Source of the DNA: Cornus controversa
Taxonomy: Eukaryota; Streptophyta; Magnoliopsida; Cornales; Cornaceae
Direction: 5' to 3'
Length of the DNA: 64,000 bases
Assembly: GCA_026545225.1 (NCBI GenBank)
Contig: CM048845.1
Coordinates: 32,292,501 to 32,356,500 of the forward strand
The translations under genes were made by a program, and so were the position numbers. The notes beneath the pieces were generated by a model. It saw only the letters and a list, made by a program, of their open reading frames with translations. It made no database searches and had not been told where the DNA came from. Shown here one piece after another: positions 1 to 12,298 of this stretch. Positions within the stretch are counted from its first letter, which is position 1. The number at the start of each line of letters is the position of its first letter.

Positions 1-384
1 AATTGTGAAACATGATTAATTGTCTATTTAAGTGATATGAAATGTGCATTATGTGAAACATGTTCAATGTGAGAGTGTGTGATGAGTACGTGGGAAATGT
101 ACAAGTATGAAAATTAATGTTACATTGCTTGAATTATATGTTTACCCTATCATGAGCATGTTGAATCTATCTTCATTCACTAGGAAATGCATGGTGAGGG
201 TGGTGAATTCAATCGAGGTGGTAAAGTTTATTTGAGGAATGGCGAGGTATTCTAATAAAGGTAACCCTTATGGGACGTCATTAGCGAGGTATTCTGGTAA
301 AGGTAACCTTCATGAGGTGATTGATAGAGAGGTATTCTGGTAAAGGTAACCCTTATGAGGTGATCTGGTAAGGAGTTATTGTTA
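1..384 (+). repeat. G1 5' LTR, left part
   Basis: This stretch matches the G1 3' LTR at 13230-13610 almost base for base. It holds three diverged ~55-bp units around the phrase GAGGTATTC..GGTAAAGGTAACC (from about 244, 290 and 330). The LTR breaks at 384, where E1 is inserted, and resumes at 4510. The true LTR start lies before the window. Confidence 0.85.
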
Positions 385-916
385 TGTCCCGCCCTGATTT
401 CCAGTACTCAAAAACCAAGGGTGATTATGTAATAAACCATCATCTCTGACTATTATTCCCACTATAGCACCTTACTTTAATACCATGTTGTCACACCCCT
501 ACTTTTCGATACCAAGATCGATATAGAAAGTGGAGGTGAACAATGGAACTCTCACCTGGTTCACATTTATGAACCGCCCAATTCTAGAACCTAACTCCCT
601 GTATGCTTGGTATTTTAGATTTATTCATTTTCCATTGGAAAGAGCATCTAAAAATACTCAATTTCAAAAAAAACTACTCAATTCTGATCTAAAACGAAGA
701 AGTTATGTCCGTTTGAAGTTTGGACCAATCCCGGAGTTTACTCGTAATAATAAGGGCGATTTTGTCCATTTGCTTCTAATACACCACCTAAATCATCAAA
801 CCATCGTAGTATTAAAATTGCGTATGTAAAATTACTTATGACGTTACACGTGGTCCCATATTTCCTCTCTAAATAATTCTCTAATTTTATTTCAACAAAC
901 ACACTCAGCCACACAC

Positions 917-1104
917 TTCGATGCATTGAAGTGGTGATTTTGATGCATCAAACTTGCGATGCATCGAACAAGATGCGAAGTATCCTACGACACGTACTGA
1001 ATTTTTGTTTGAAACCCTCATCTTTAATTGACGATGCATCGAATAATTTTACGATGCATTAACACATTTCGATGCATCGAAATGGTGACTTCGATGCATC
1101 GAAC
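917..1104. repeat. Cluster of GATGCATC palindromic words in E1
   Basis: Seven copies of a 14-nt near-palindrome around GATGCAT(C/T), mostly TTCGATGCATCGAA, occur at about 918, 939, 956, 1031, 1051, 1069 and 1090. The spacers between them do not repeat. The cluster lies next to the conserved LTR block at 677-725 (CTCAATTCTGATC, ACGAAGAAGTTA). A further word half at 2121-2131 is where T1 landed. Confidence 0.8.
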
Positions 1105-2131
1105 TCACCTAGCCTAGAACACTAACAAAACAAAAAGTGATAACAATCACCATTCTCCTCCCAATCAATTATTCTAACAAACAATCATATAACATAATTA
1201 TATTCCCAACAAATCCCTAAACATCCAAGTGAGAAACCATCACCATTTAATGCCACCACACACACTTGCAACACAAAAATGATAATTCATGCATTATCAT
1301 ACACCTATTGCAACAAAATATCATTTTTACATAATCGTCACAAGTTAGCAAACTTATCACATATAATTGAAATTTTTATCCATGCTTCTTATCCAAAAAT
1401 AGGTACAATATTTCTAGTCTAATCCACATGCCACAAGTCGGCATAGACGTCGATACACATGTCTAAAAAAAACACAAAAGTCCAAAAATGATATTCTTTT
1501 ATTCTAGGTCCAACTCATGGTCGTGCATCTTCAACCACCTCTTTGCCATGTCCTAAAAGTGTTAGTGTAGGGGATGAACAATTTTCAACAGGCTCAAGGT
1601 TAATGTATTGTGCAATCCATTCAATGCCACATTTCGTTTTCCATGCATAAAACATAACTCATGTCTATCAATTACATGTCATGCTCCTTAGCATTCTAGT
1701 TGCAAGCTTAAGAGCTCAATTCGTTCACGTCATGGCATACACATCAATTATAACTTGACAACCATATAAAATGTATTTCATACACATAGCACATTTTCAT
1801 CATACATGTAACATATACAAAGATCGAAAACGGATTAATATCCACACAAGTCATGTAATTCACTTAAGTTACATATAAGACTCAACACACTCTCTCGGAT
1901 TTGGTTCACACTCACACACATCCGAATACATGTCAAAGCTCTATATCCCAATTCTTAGTTATTTTAGGGCTACTAACCCACTGGTAACCAACCCATCTTG
2001 CGCAAGCTTGAGGTCTTTCAGCCTTAGAGGATATGTTTCCATACTAATTTCACTTGAGCCACTTCGAGACACCCCACACTCACATAAAATATTTCATATT
2101 TTGCACACACATTCACAAGTTCGATGCATTG

Positions 2132-3539
2132 TGATAAGTGTTCAATTTTATGCATTTGAACCCTCTTTATTGCATATGTTAGTTTCGTTTTTGCGTTTAC
2201 TGAGATATGTTTGCGATATTTTTGTGTTTTTGATGTATTGCAGGTCTTGGAGTAAATGGAGCAAAGTTTGAGGCTTTTTGCAGTTCAAGAGAAAAATCAG
2301 AAATGGCAGCCAAAGGCATCTCGATCAATCGAGATGTTGATCTCGATTAATCAAAATCTCGATTGATTGAGATCTCATTTCGATTGATCGAAATCTCGAT
2401 CAATCGAGATCCAATCTCGATTGATTGAGATTCTGCAGAACCCACTTGGCCACTTGCTCACCTGCTCTCCCACTTGCAACAAAATCCCCCTTTTTGCATG
2501 ACTTAAGGGGATTGTCTGACTTGAACAAGACCCTTGTTGACCTTCTTGATGTAAGAGATGTATATATTGATATATATATATATGGTGGGCCCCCAAGGTT
2601 GAAAAGGAAGCCTTAAAGCACAAAATAACCTCATATCTCTCAACACATCAGACCATCAAGAGGAGAGACATTCGGGAGAGAGGAGAAGAAGCTGAATCAG
2701 ACCAAGAAGCTTCATCTTCTCCATCAATGGAAGAGTGCAAGGCAACCATGAGCAACTAACTTCCATACTAGGGTGTTGGTTTCAACCCCTAGCCATGTAA
2801 ACTTGTTCCTTCTTGTAGCACTTGGGATTTGTAATTAAATGTTGATTATTTAGCCTAGTGATCATGTACACAAATACATTTCTTCTATATATTCATTTGA
2901 TATGGAGTTTATTCTTGTCTTAGAGTAGATTTTGTCATTTGAATGCACAACATTTGCATATTCCAAAAGAAGTGCAAATGATGGCTAGATAATGGTGTTT
3001 AAATGAATGTGTGATGTTTGCTTGTATAGACCATGCCAAGACAAGGTAGTTTGGATGCATGTAGGGTTCACTTAGTGAGTAGGGTAATTAGGTAGTTAGT
3101 TAGGTTGAAGAGCTATGCTTGTTGAAGATGGATTATGATAGGTTAGCACACACATTGATCTTTTGATATGTCATTGAGGTCACAAGCCTAATGACATTGT
3201 TAGGCATTTAATTAATGAATCCCATGCTTGCTACACTTATGAACATGTGAATGGCTAGTGGTGGAAACCAACCCTAGTTCTCTCTCCCATCCTTTACTCT
3301 TTAATTTTATTGTCATTATATTCATGCAATAGTTTATAAACAAAAATTCAAAAGCCTATTTTTAGGATTAAAGTAGAATTAATCTTTCTTTAAGATAATT
3401 GCGACTAGTCCTCGTGGGATCGATACCCTCTATATAGAACCTTATCTACAAAGATTCGTGCTCTTGCGAGTGGTTAAATTATATTTTGATAAAAAGGGCA
3501 AAATTAAGCTTACAATATAATTCGAGTTTTGCCACATCA
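2132..3539 (+). mobile_element. T1: solo LTR, Athila-like T family
   Basis: A 1408-bp unit starting TGATAAGTGTTC and ending CCACATCA, flanked by exact CATTG duplications (2127-2131, 3540-3544). It closely matches T2 at 7167-8589. It has no ORF of note. The order of noncoding blocks is that of the B and C LTRs: ACCATGAGC box (~2748), CATGCCAAGACAAGG (~3032), GCTAGTGGTGGAAACC (~3254), TCCTCGTGGGATCGATACC (~3412), CTTGCGAGTGGTTAA (~3463). A CTCGATTGATCGAG word cluster sits at 2318-2433. It is read as a solo LTR because termini and duplication are complete and no internal region is present. Confidence 0.85.
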
Positions 3540-4509
3540 CATTGCACCCATTATATATCCTAGTTCAATCCTAGTATGTCACACAAGGCTCATAAAAATA
3601 TATATAGATACTTAACCCCCAAAAGTAGGTTTTTGATCATTTATCCCCAAAATCCCATATATGAAATTTAAGCTCCACATTGAACATATAAATAATCTAT
3701 GCAATATAAAACATACACTAACCATTTCTAGCAAGAGACACATATATAACTCACTTTAAAACATAAATTTCATCACACAACATACACTTTCATATATCAC
3801 ATGAAAAGAAACATCTATTTTATGCTTAGATATGAAATATCACTTGAATAAGAAGACACAATACACACCCCCTACCTCAATAGATTTAGTTTCAAGTATC
3901 CCACAATTTCACCAACACCAAAGTTACCTAACCACGACTTTGTTCGGTTCTAAGTGTAGCCTTTGCCGCGTAGAACACTCTTCTCTTCTTCGGCACCTTC
4001 CGAATCAAGCCTTAACACTTTCTAAGTCTAGAGAGAAGAAGAAGAAAACAAAGAAGAGAGATAAGAGAGGTTCACGGATGATTTGGGAGAGAAAATAATC
4101 TGTAAATATCTGTCTCCTCGATATTTATAAGCCCTAGGGTGCAAAAAGACCAAAACACCCTTAGTTCACTTAACGTACCTTCCCGACCTCCGTTTTTGAA
4201 TCCGAAAGAAGCTATGGACTCAAAATCACTTCTACGTCTCTCAAAATATTCTAATTGGTCTATAACCAAAAATAAAATTTTCTCAAAAAAAATATCCGAA
4301 TTCCTGGACTCATTAAACCTCATCCCGGGATCCCCATTGACCAAAAAGTCAAACTTTGCCAAAAGTTTCCAAAACATCCCAAAACCCTAAAATAACTCTC
4401 TAAACATGTTTCTCACATTCAAAACACGTTAAATATCATTCAAAAATGCATTTAAAGCAATAACTGATAAAAAAATGAAAATCGGCCAAAATTGGGCACG
4501 GTCTCTACA

Positions 4510-5851
4510 GGTTAGGTGGCATTGGGTAGCTCATAAAACTGGAACCCAAGGATTGTGTGGAGAGTTTGAGGGAGTTATGCATATCACATTGCATTTTATA
4601 TATTGTTTGTGATATGGTTATAATATATGAATATTTGCTTAGCATGATTAAATGCAAATATATGCTTATGTGGTATTCACGGAACTTGCAAAATTATATT
4701 TTAGACATTTCTAATGAGCGTGTGGTTGCTTATGTCATGAGGATTAACTATTTTTAGGAAATAAAAAAGAAGTGGTGTAGTCTCCCCAACTGTAGAGTTG
4801 GCATGGAGCGAATTTCAATTTTATTTAAGACTAATTTACTTTATTTGAGTGCATGTCTAGATTATGGGCTATATGCATGTGAAAATTATGAAAATACCAT
4901 TTATGTTTTCAGAACATCTATTGCTTATGCTTTATGGTTTGATATGTTTAAATATGGTTTCTAAGCATGTGTTATTCATGACTTATGATTTCATACATTG
5001 TGCGCATGGTTTTGTGCATGATAAAATGCTAGATGTTTAAATGATGATCATTCATTCATGTTTAATTCCTACATATATAAACTTGTGAGAATAATTGTGT
5101 TGATTTATTTTATCTCCATTAGTGTCCAAGTTTGTATGTATATTAATGGGTAATGGGTGAGATGAAAAAGCATGAAAATGAGCTAAGTGTTGTGTGTGTA
5201 AGGAACTGTATGATTATGTATGCATGATGAAGATAAAAATGATTAATAATGTCGAAATGACTTATAGAATGATTTCCTTTGAGTTATGAATCTTTTGGAG
5301 GAGAAATTGTGGTTTGAAAACTATGAGAGACAAGATCTGGAGAGTTTTAGCCGACTAAAACATCCTTCAACCGATTGAAATGGTGAGATACCGAATGTTT
5401 GTATCTGCAAGCTCTGTAGGTACCTATTTCGGCTGACCAAAATATCTCATTCAACTGACTAAAGCTGAGAGGTAGCCAGTCGATGAATTGCCTAGGTTTT
5501 AGCTGACTGGTGGAACACCCATTAGCTAATCGAAACCTGAATATGGACTTATTATTTACTATTTGGGTAGTGAGGTTCATTGGATCTACCTAATGACTCA
5601 TGATGAGTTTGTAAAGTTTTCAATATGTTATAAGAATGATGATTTAGAGTTAAACTCATGTAATCCATATAGGAGACTTGAAGTGTTGTTGTAAATAAAG
5701 ACTTCCGCTGTATGTAATGATGGTCTAGGTGGGAACTGAGGAGATAATGATAACTTGTTATAGCCGTCCGGGTTATGGAGTGATAATCGGGCAATCATGA
5801 CACCTCACAAATCAGAGGGAGTCCCCGCGATCCAAATTTTAGGGCGTGACA
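4510..5851 (+). repeat. G1 5' LTR, right part
   Basis: Sequence to about 4995 matches the 3' LTR at 13611-14095; the rest has no partner in the window because C1 interrupts the 3' LTR. The end GGGCGTGACA is followed two bases later by the primer site, which fixes the boundary. A palindromic-word cluster around GTCGACT and CGACTAAA lies at 5340-5540, about 300-500 bp from the LTR end, as in the E LTRs. Confidence 0.85.
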
Positions 5852-5853
5852 GC

Positions 5854-5871
5854 TTGGTATTAGAGCATAAC
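5854..5871 (+). other. G1 primer-binding site (initiator tRNA-Met type)
   Basis: TTGGTATTAGAGCATAAC follows the LTR end by two bases. The plant iMet primer site is TGGTATCAGAGC; here one base differs (C to T). This is where minus-strand DNA synthesis would be primed. Confidence 0.8.
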
Positions 5872-6245
5872 TTGTTATTAGAGATTAATTAGGCTTGAAT
5901 ACCTAGGGACGATGGGTAGGGGTTATATCCTATATAATTTCATGATTCATTAGAACCTTGTGTTTGATAACCTAGAAACATGTGCAGACATGACATAGTT
6001 GATATGAGAACTTATGTGTGTGTGAAATGTGCTTACATGATAAGTGCTTATGTGAGAACATATGCTATATGTTATGTGTTGAATTGAGAACATGTTTATG
6101 TGATTAAATATGTGTTAAAAAGTATGTCTATGTGTTACGTGCAAAAGTGATAACATGTTGTTATGTTTTGTAATTATGTGATCATGTTGAACATATAGCA
6201 TGTGATAACTTGTTGTGTTGACCTATATCTTGAATAGACAGAAAT
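5872..6245 (+). other. G1 untranslated leader
   Basis: Leader between primer site and gag. It is T/G-rich with repeated ATGTG words (GTTATGTG, TGAGAACATG). A diverged reverse copy lies in G2 at 46993-47444. I see no ORF. Confidence 0.6.
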
Positions 6246-7166
6246 ATGCCGCTTAGACACCGAGGAAGGGCAGTTGGGGGTGAGGTACCCGAGGGTGATC
6301 ATTTGATTAATAACATGACCATGGCTCTCTGTGATTTTGTGAGGGTAGCTGCTAATAAGGTACAACAACCGGTAATGCAATCAGAAGAGGGTGAGGATGA
6401 AAGGAGGTTTAGATTCATAACTCGATTCAAGAAATTGATGCATCTTAGCTTTGAAGGGAATTTTGATCCATTGATAGTGGATAATTGGTTGGAGTAAGTG
6501 GAAAAGCACTTAAAAATGATATTCACACTCGATGATGGTATGAAAGTCATTTTTGCTATATGCTTATTTTTGGGTGGAACTAAACTTTGGTAGAAGTCAG
6601 TGAGTGACCGAAACGATGTTGAGAAAATGCCATGGGAAGAGTTCAAGACTCTATTCCTTGAGCATTATTTTTCTACCAAAAAGGAGGGCTTTGAGGAAGG
6701 AATTCAAGGACTTGGTTCATGATGGCATGACTGTCACAGAATATGTGAACAAGTTCATTTCCTTTTCACGCTTCGCACCTAAAGTAATGAGAGATGAGGA
6801 GGAAAGTACATGGAGGTTCATCAATGGCCTTCACTATTTGATTAGGTCATATGAGTCCATTTTGGGGTTAAAATTATATGCCGAGGTGGTAGAGAGCCCC
6901 TTGATGGTAGAAGTTAAAGTGAAAGATAGGCAAGAGAAGAGAGAGGCATTGAGGCAAAGCAAGGCTTTGACAGTGGCTTTGGATGGGCATGCAAGGAAAA
7001 AGTTTAAAGGTGGTTCCTCTTATTCAGTGGGTTCGGTTGGACAGCCTATGACATGTTTTACACCTACTATTCCTTTGCCTTTGACATCTGCTAGACCAGA
7101 TAGGGTATACTACCAGTGTAAGCAACCAGGGCATCTCAAGATGAATTATCCTATGCTTCAGCCTAG
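6246..7166 (+). pseudogene. G1 gag, N-terminal part
   Basis: Gag is the structural protein of the retrotransposon particle. The frame opens at 6246 (MPLRHRGR) and carries the retrotransposon gag domain (FEGNFDPLIVDNWLE, then LFLGGTKLW). Stops fall after NWLE and KLW, and a frameshift near 6680 moves the frame to the segment running to 7194. At KLW the relative G2 has KLWWKS and G1 has TAG in place of TGG. A first zinc knuckle (YQCKQPGH) near 7113 has lost its last cysteine (NYP where NCP is expected). T2 then interrupts the gene. Confidence 0.8.
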
Positions 7167-8589
7167 TGATAAGTGTTCAATTCTATGCATTTGAACCTTC
7201 TTTATTGCATATGTTAATTCCATTTTCACGTTTATCGAGATAAGTTTACGGTATTTTTGTGTTTTTGATATTTTGCAGGTATTGGAGCAAATGGAGCAAA
7301 GTTGGAAGCTTTCTGCAGTCAAGAGAAGAAATCAGAAAATGCAGCCCAAAGCATCTCGATCAATCGAGATGTTGATCTCGATTAATCAAAATCTCGATTG
7401 ATCGAGATCTCATTTCGATTGATCAAAATCTCAATCAATCGAGATCCAATCTCGATTAATCGAGATTCTGCAGAGCCCACTTGGCCACTTGCTCACCTGC
7501 TCTCCCACTTGTAACAAAATCCCCCTTTTTGCACGACTTAGGGGGATTGTCTGACTTGAATAAGACTTTTGGGGGCCTTCTTGATACAAGAGATATATAT
7601 AATGATATATTTATATATATGGTGGGCCCCAAGGTGGAAAAAGAAGCCCAAAAAGCACCAAAAGCCACATATATCTCATATCTCTCAAGACACACATGAG
7701 ATTACTTCAAGAGAGACCTTCGGGAGAGGAAGAGGAGAAGCTGAACCAGACCAAGAAGCTTCACTTTCTTCATCAATGGAAGGGTGCAAGGGAACCATGA
7801 GCAACTAACTCTTCTACTAGGGTGTTGGTTTCAACCCCTAGCCATGTAAACTTGTTCATCTTTGTAGCTCTTGGGATTTGTAATTAAATGTTGATTATTT
7901 AGCCTAGTGATTATGTACACAAATACATCTCTTATATATATTCATTTGATTTGGAATTTATTCTTGTCTTAGAGTAGATTTTGTCACTTGAATGCACAAC
8001 ATTTGCATATTCCACAAGAAGTGCAAATGATGGCTAGATAATGGTGTTTAAATGAATGTGTGATGTTAATTTGTATAGACCATGCCAAGATAAGGTAGTT
8101 TGGATGCATGTAGTGTTCACTTAGAGAGTAGAGTAATTAGGTAGTTAGTTAGGTTGAAGAGCTATGCTTGTTGAAGATGGATTATGATAGGTTAGCACAC
8201 ACATTGACCTTTTGATATGTTATTGAGGTCACAAGCCTAATGACATTGTTAGGCATTTAATTAATGAATCCCATGCTTGCTACACTTATGAACATGTGAA
8301 TGGCTAGTGGTGGAAACCAACCCTAGTTCTCTCTCCCAACTTTAAACTCTTTACTTTTCTTGTCATTTCATTCATGCAATAGTTTTTAAACACAAATTCA
8401 AAAATCTATTTTTTCGAATTAAAGTAGAATTAATCTTCCTTTAAGACAATTGCGACTAGTCCTCGTGGGATCGATACCCTCTATATAGAACCTTATCTAC
8501 AAAGATTCGTGCTCTTGCGAGTGGTTAAATTATATTTTGATAAAAAGGAAAAATTAAGCTTACAATATAATTTAGTTCCGACCACATCA
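7167..8589 (+). mobile_element. T2: solo LTR, Athila-like T family
   Basis: A 1423-bp close relative of T1 with the same termini (TGATAAGTG..CACATCA), flanked by exact CCTAG duplications (7162-7166, 8590-8594). It sits between the two zinc knuckles of G1 gag. The CTCGAT(T/C)(G/A)ATCGAG cluster at 7353-7467 matches T1's in arrangement. No coding sequence. Confidence 0.9.
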
Positions 8590-8594
8590 CCTAG

Positions 8595-8940
8595 CACGGT
8601 GACATGCTTTGGTTGTGGACAATAGGGGCACATGAGGAGAGTGTGCCCACAATAGGGTGGAAATGCTGAGGGTGGACAGAGTACTCAGTAGAGGCCGGCT
8701 TAGACCGTGACAACACAGTTGAGCTATAGAGCTATGCCTCCACTGCAAGCATTTATGTCTGTACATAGTGCAAGACCAGTGATGGGATATACCCCTAGTG
8801 CATCCACACAACAGTCAGGTTTTTGGGTTAGTGGAGCACAAGATCAGAGGGCATAAGGCAGGATATATGTAGTGACACCTGTAGAAACCTCGACAGGACC
8901 TTCAGTGGTTAGAGGTATATTTCTAGTGTATAATTCTTAG
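8595..8940 (+). pseudogene. G1 gag, C-terminal part with second zinc knuckle
   Basis: The gene resumes after T2 with a second CCHC knuckle (CFGCGQ, one stop, GHMRRVCP), matching the two-knuckle arrangement of G2 (CLKCRQVGH and FGCEQQGH at 44566-44835, minus strand). The frame is broken by stops, so there is no product. Confidence 0.65.
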
Positions 8941-9260
8941 GCATGTGTATTGATTGATTCAGGTGCATCTTATTCATTTGTTGCTACATCATTTGCACAG
9001 GCACTGGGGCTAACGGTTAATCCATTGGGTAAAACAGTTGGTGTTGATACGCCAGTGGGCGGTACAGTTATTCTTGATAGAGTCTACCGGGGATGTGCTA
9101 TTAAGATAGGTAGGAGGACAATTAAGTTTGATTTCTTTCTCCTAGATATGAGTAGTTTTGACATCATACTTAGGATGGATTAGTTATCGAAGTTTTACGC
9201 TACGATAGACTGTTTTAGAGGGAGAGTGACAATTTGCACATTCGAGGGCGATTGCTTTAC
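8941..9260 (+). pseudogene. G1 aspartic protease
   Basis: The retroviral-type protease cleaves the gag-pol polyprotein. The catalytic motif is intact as LIDSGASYSF at 8948-8977, followed by the flap/hydrophobic region and SFDIILRMD near 9160-9183. A stop follows directly where family members read DWL. Confidence 0.75.
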
Positions 9261-9479
9261 TTTTGTAGGAGATCAGAGTGACTCCTATACTTCACCATGT
9301 TATGGCATTAGCACTCTAGAGCGACACAGTTTCATCTTAGCTAGTTTTTGGCCGAGGGAGAGGAGATTCTGAGAAAGGTGTATCCGGTGGTGGTATGTGA
9401 GTACCTAGATATTTTTTTAGAGGATTTGATAGATTTGCCTCCCTAGAGAGAGGTAGAGTTTGGGATTAATCTTATACCC

Positions 9480-10240
9480 GGTATGACACCCATTTCTATG
9501 TCACCATATAGGATGGCACCCGTAAAGTTGGTGGAATTAAATCATCAATTGGATGATTTGAAAGCTAAGGGCTTTACTAGGCCGAGTGCATCACCATGGG
9601 GAGCACCGGTGTTGCTTGCAAAGAAGAAAGATGGTTATCTGAGATTGTGCATTAATTACCGAAAGTTGAATCATGTAACAATCAAGAACAAGTATCCGTT
9701 ACCAAGGATAGATGACCTATTTGATGAATTGAAGGGAGCTCCCCACTTCTCAAAAATTGATTTAAGGTTAGGTTAGTACCAATTGAGGCTGAAGGATGAA
9801 GATATCCAAAAAATGGCTTTTCATATGCTGTATGGACACTATGAACCCCTTATAATGCTATTTGGTTTGACTAATGCACCGATGACATTTATGGATTTGA
9901 TGAACGACGCATTGCATGAGTACCTTGATACTTTTGTGGTAGTGTTTGTGGACGATATACTTGTGTACTCATCTTCGGAGTAGGAGCATGCATTACATTT
10001 GAGGACTATTTTGTAAATCCTTAAAGAGCACCGATTGTATACTAAATATGAGAAGTTCGAGTTTTGGCTCCAAGAGGTGAAATTCCTTGGGCATGTTATT
10101 TTTGGAGGTGGAGTTTCAGTTGATCCATTTAAGATTAGGGTCGTGATGAGTCAGAAAAGTCCAAAGAATGTTTTCAAGATTTATAGATTTCTCAGTTTAG
10201 CGAGCTACTATAAAGGTTTGTGAATGACTTTTCTAGTTTT
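9480..10240 (+). pseudogene. G1 reverse transcriptase
   Basis: Gypsy RT fingers and palm: [59 protein letters not shown], then the catalytic box [10 protein letters not shown] at about 9945-9974 and the FLGHVI thumb motif near 10084. Stops after DLRLG (9775), after YSSSE (9982) and further on split it into three frames. The catalytic aspartates remain, but no full-length enzyme can be made. Confidence 0.85.
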
Positions 10241-10740
10241 GCAGCCCTTATGACACGACTCACTTGTAAGGGTGGTGTGAAATTTTTATAGAATGAAGCA
10301 TGTGAATTAGCCTTCCATGAATTGAAGAAGCGATTAACCATAACTTGTATTTTGGTGATGCTTGAGCGTGGCTTGGGGTATGTGATTTATTATGATGCTT
10401 TAGGGAATGGGCTAGGTTATATATTAATGCAATGTGACAGAGTTGTTACTTATGGGTCTAGACAGTTAAAGACTCACGAGCATGACTATCCTACGCATGA
10501 CCTAGAGCTAGCGACGGTGATCTTTGCCTTGAAAGGGTGGAGACACTACTTGAATGGTGAGAGGTTTGAGGTGTATTCGGATCACAAAAGTCTCAAGTAC
10601 CTTTTTTCCCAAAAGGACTTGAACATGAGACAGAGGTGATGGGTTGAGTTTATGGAGGATTACAATTTTGATTTGCAATACCATCAAGGAAAAACAAATG
10701 TAGTGGTGGATACGTTAAGTAGAAAGGCTCATGGGACTTT
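10241..10740 (+). pseudogene. G1 RNase H
   Basis: The region reads YYDALGNGLGYILMQ, VVTYGSRQLKTHEHDYPTHDLELATV, EVYSDHKSLKYLFSQKDL and VVDTLSRKA, covering the D, E, D, D positions of gypsy RNase H. A stop after RQR (10637) breaks it. RNase H removes the RNA template during reverse transcription. Confidence 0.8.
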
Positions 10741-10924
10741 AGTTAGCATAGCAATTCGAGAATGGAAAATAATGGAAGATTTCTTAGAGTTGGGATTATA
10801 TTTCAGTTATAATAGTGAGCTAGCTACGTTATTTAGCTTTGTAGCTCAACCTATGCTTGTGAGCAAGGTGATTGAAGCACAAAAATGGGATAGTGAGTTG
10901 GAGTATATTCACTCATAGATTGCT

Positions 10925-12240
10925 AGTGGTACGATAGTGGGAGATTGGTCCTTGCATTCTGATGGGGGTTTATGATTTAAAGGATTGATGGTAGTTCCTT
11001 CTGATTGTTGTGATGATGTGTTACAAAAATTCTATCATTCTTGCTTTGCAGTTCATCCTGGTGGAACAAAAACGTATGATAATGTGAGACGCCAATATTG
11101 GTGGTGAGGTATGAAGAAGGATGTATCACAGTTTGTGGTGAGATGCCTTACTTGTCAACGAGTAAAGGCAAAACATTAGAAGCCAATTGGGTTATTACAG
11201 CCATTACCAGTGGTGGAGTGAAAATTAGAACATATTACCATGGATTTTGTGATGATTCTTTTGGGGTCAAACAGGGCAATATACAGTTTGGGTTGTTATG
11301 GATAGATTGACCAAAATAGCTCACTTCTTGCATATGAGGTTGACAGATGATGTGAGGAGACTTAGTAATCAATATGTGGAGTAGATTGTGAGGTTACATG
11401 GGGTTCTAGTATTTATTGTGTTAGATAGGGATTTAAGGTTTACTTCAAAATTTTGGCAGGGATTCCAAACGATGTTAGACATCGAGTTGCACTTTAGCAC
11501 AACATTCCATCCTCAAATTGATGAGCGGTCAGAGCATACCATACAGAGATTAGAGGATATGCTTTATGCTTGTATTCTTAGTTTTGGCAGTGGTTGGGAG
11601 GGCCATTTCCCATTTGTGGAGTTTACGTATAACAACAATTATCACGCTAGTATTAAGATGGCACCATTTGAGGTGTTCTGTGGCAGATCTTATAGATCTC
11701 CAGTTTGTTGGACTGAGGTGGGTGAGATCGTAGCCTTAAGACCAGATATTGTGCATGAGATGATAGAAAAACTCAAGTTGATTAAATAATGATTGTTGAT
11801 AGCTCAAAGTAGACAAAAGAGTAATGCAGATCATAGGAGGAGACCATTATCCTTAAAGGTGGGAGACCATGTGTTTCTGAAGATTTTGCCATAGAAAGGA
11901 TTGATACGCTTTGGGCAGAGTGGCATTTGAGATCCTTGAGTGTGTCGGTGAGGTGGCCTACAGATTGGCTTTGCCACCACAGTTGGAGAATGTTCATAAC
12001 ATATTCCACATTTTGATGTTGAGCAAATATGAACTTAATCCATTACATGTCTTAAGTTGGGTAAACATTGAGGTTGATAAGGATGTCACCTATAAGGAGA
12101 GGCCAGTTCAGATTCTTGATACTCGAGATCAAGTTCTGAGGGGCAAAACCATTCTTTTGGTCAAAGTCTTGTGGCATCACCACATTGTTGAAGAGGCTAC
12201 TTGGGAGTGAGAGCAGGAGGTTCATTCTTAGTATACAGAC
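10925..12240 (+). pseudogene. G1 integrase with C-terminal chromodomain
   Basis: The HHCC zinc-binding part lies at about 11032-11160 (FYHSCFAVHPGGTKT, then CLTCQRVKAKH). The catalytic core follows (LDRDLRFTSKFWQGF, HPQIDERSEHTIQRLEDML, where family members read Q(T/S)DGQSE). A chromodomain closes the protein at 11990-12210 (HNIFHILMLSKY, VQILDTRDQVLRGKTI, VKVLWHHHIVEEATWE). Chromodomains of this class steer insertion into heterochromatin. Several stops and frameshifts make the copy non-functional. Confidence 0.8.
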
Positions 12241-12285
12241 TTGTTTCCTTCTAGTATTGCCTGATTTCGGGGATGAAATCCTTTT

Positions 12286-12298
12286 AAGTTGGGTAGGC
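12286..12298 (+). other. G1 polypurine tract
   Basis: AAGTTGGGTAGGC lies directly before the 3' LTR start TGTAAGAACC, where plus-strand DNA priming occurs. It is somewhat pyrimidine-interrupted, as expected of a decayed copy. Confidence 0.6.

Larger units (their letters stand above)
385..4509 (-). mobile_element. E1: chromovirus LTR, reverse orientation, holding T1
   Basis: On the minus strand the element starts TGTAGAGACCG at 4509 and ends with GGGCGGGACA at 385, so it has TG..CA termini. Flanks are TGTTA (380-384) and GGTTA (4510-4514), a 5-bp duplication with one mismatch; the uninterrupted target is readable at 13604-13614 in the other G1 LTR. Without T1 it is about 2.7 kb. It has no coding sequence, only LTR sequence, and is related to E2, E3 and E4. 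On the minus strand an inner LTR end lies at 489, followed by an initiator-Met primer-site copy (about 468-485), 104 bp inside the real end. Confidence 0.85.

Noticed and set aside
530..2623. Several 60-115 codon ORFs within E1 and T1 on both strands
   Set aside because: They lie in LTR sequence, overlap palindromic-word clusters or AT-rich stretches, and show no protein-like motifs. Homologous positions in sister LTRs do not keep the frames.
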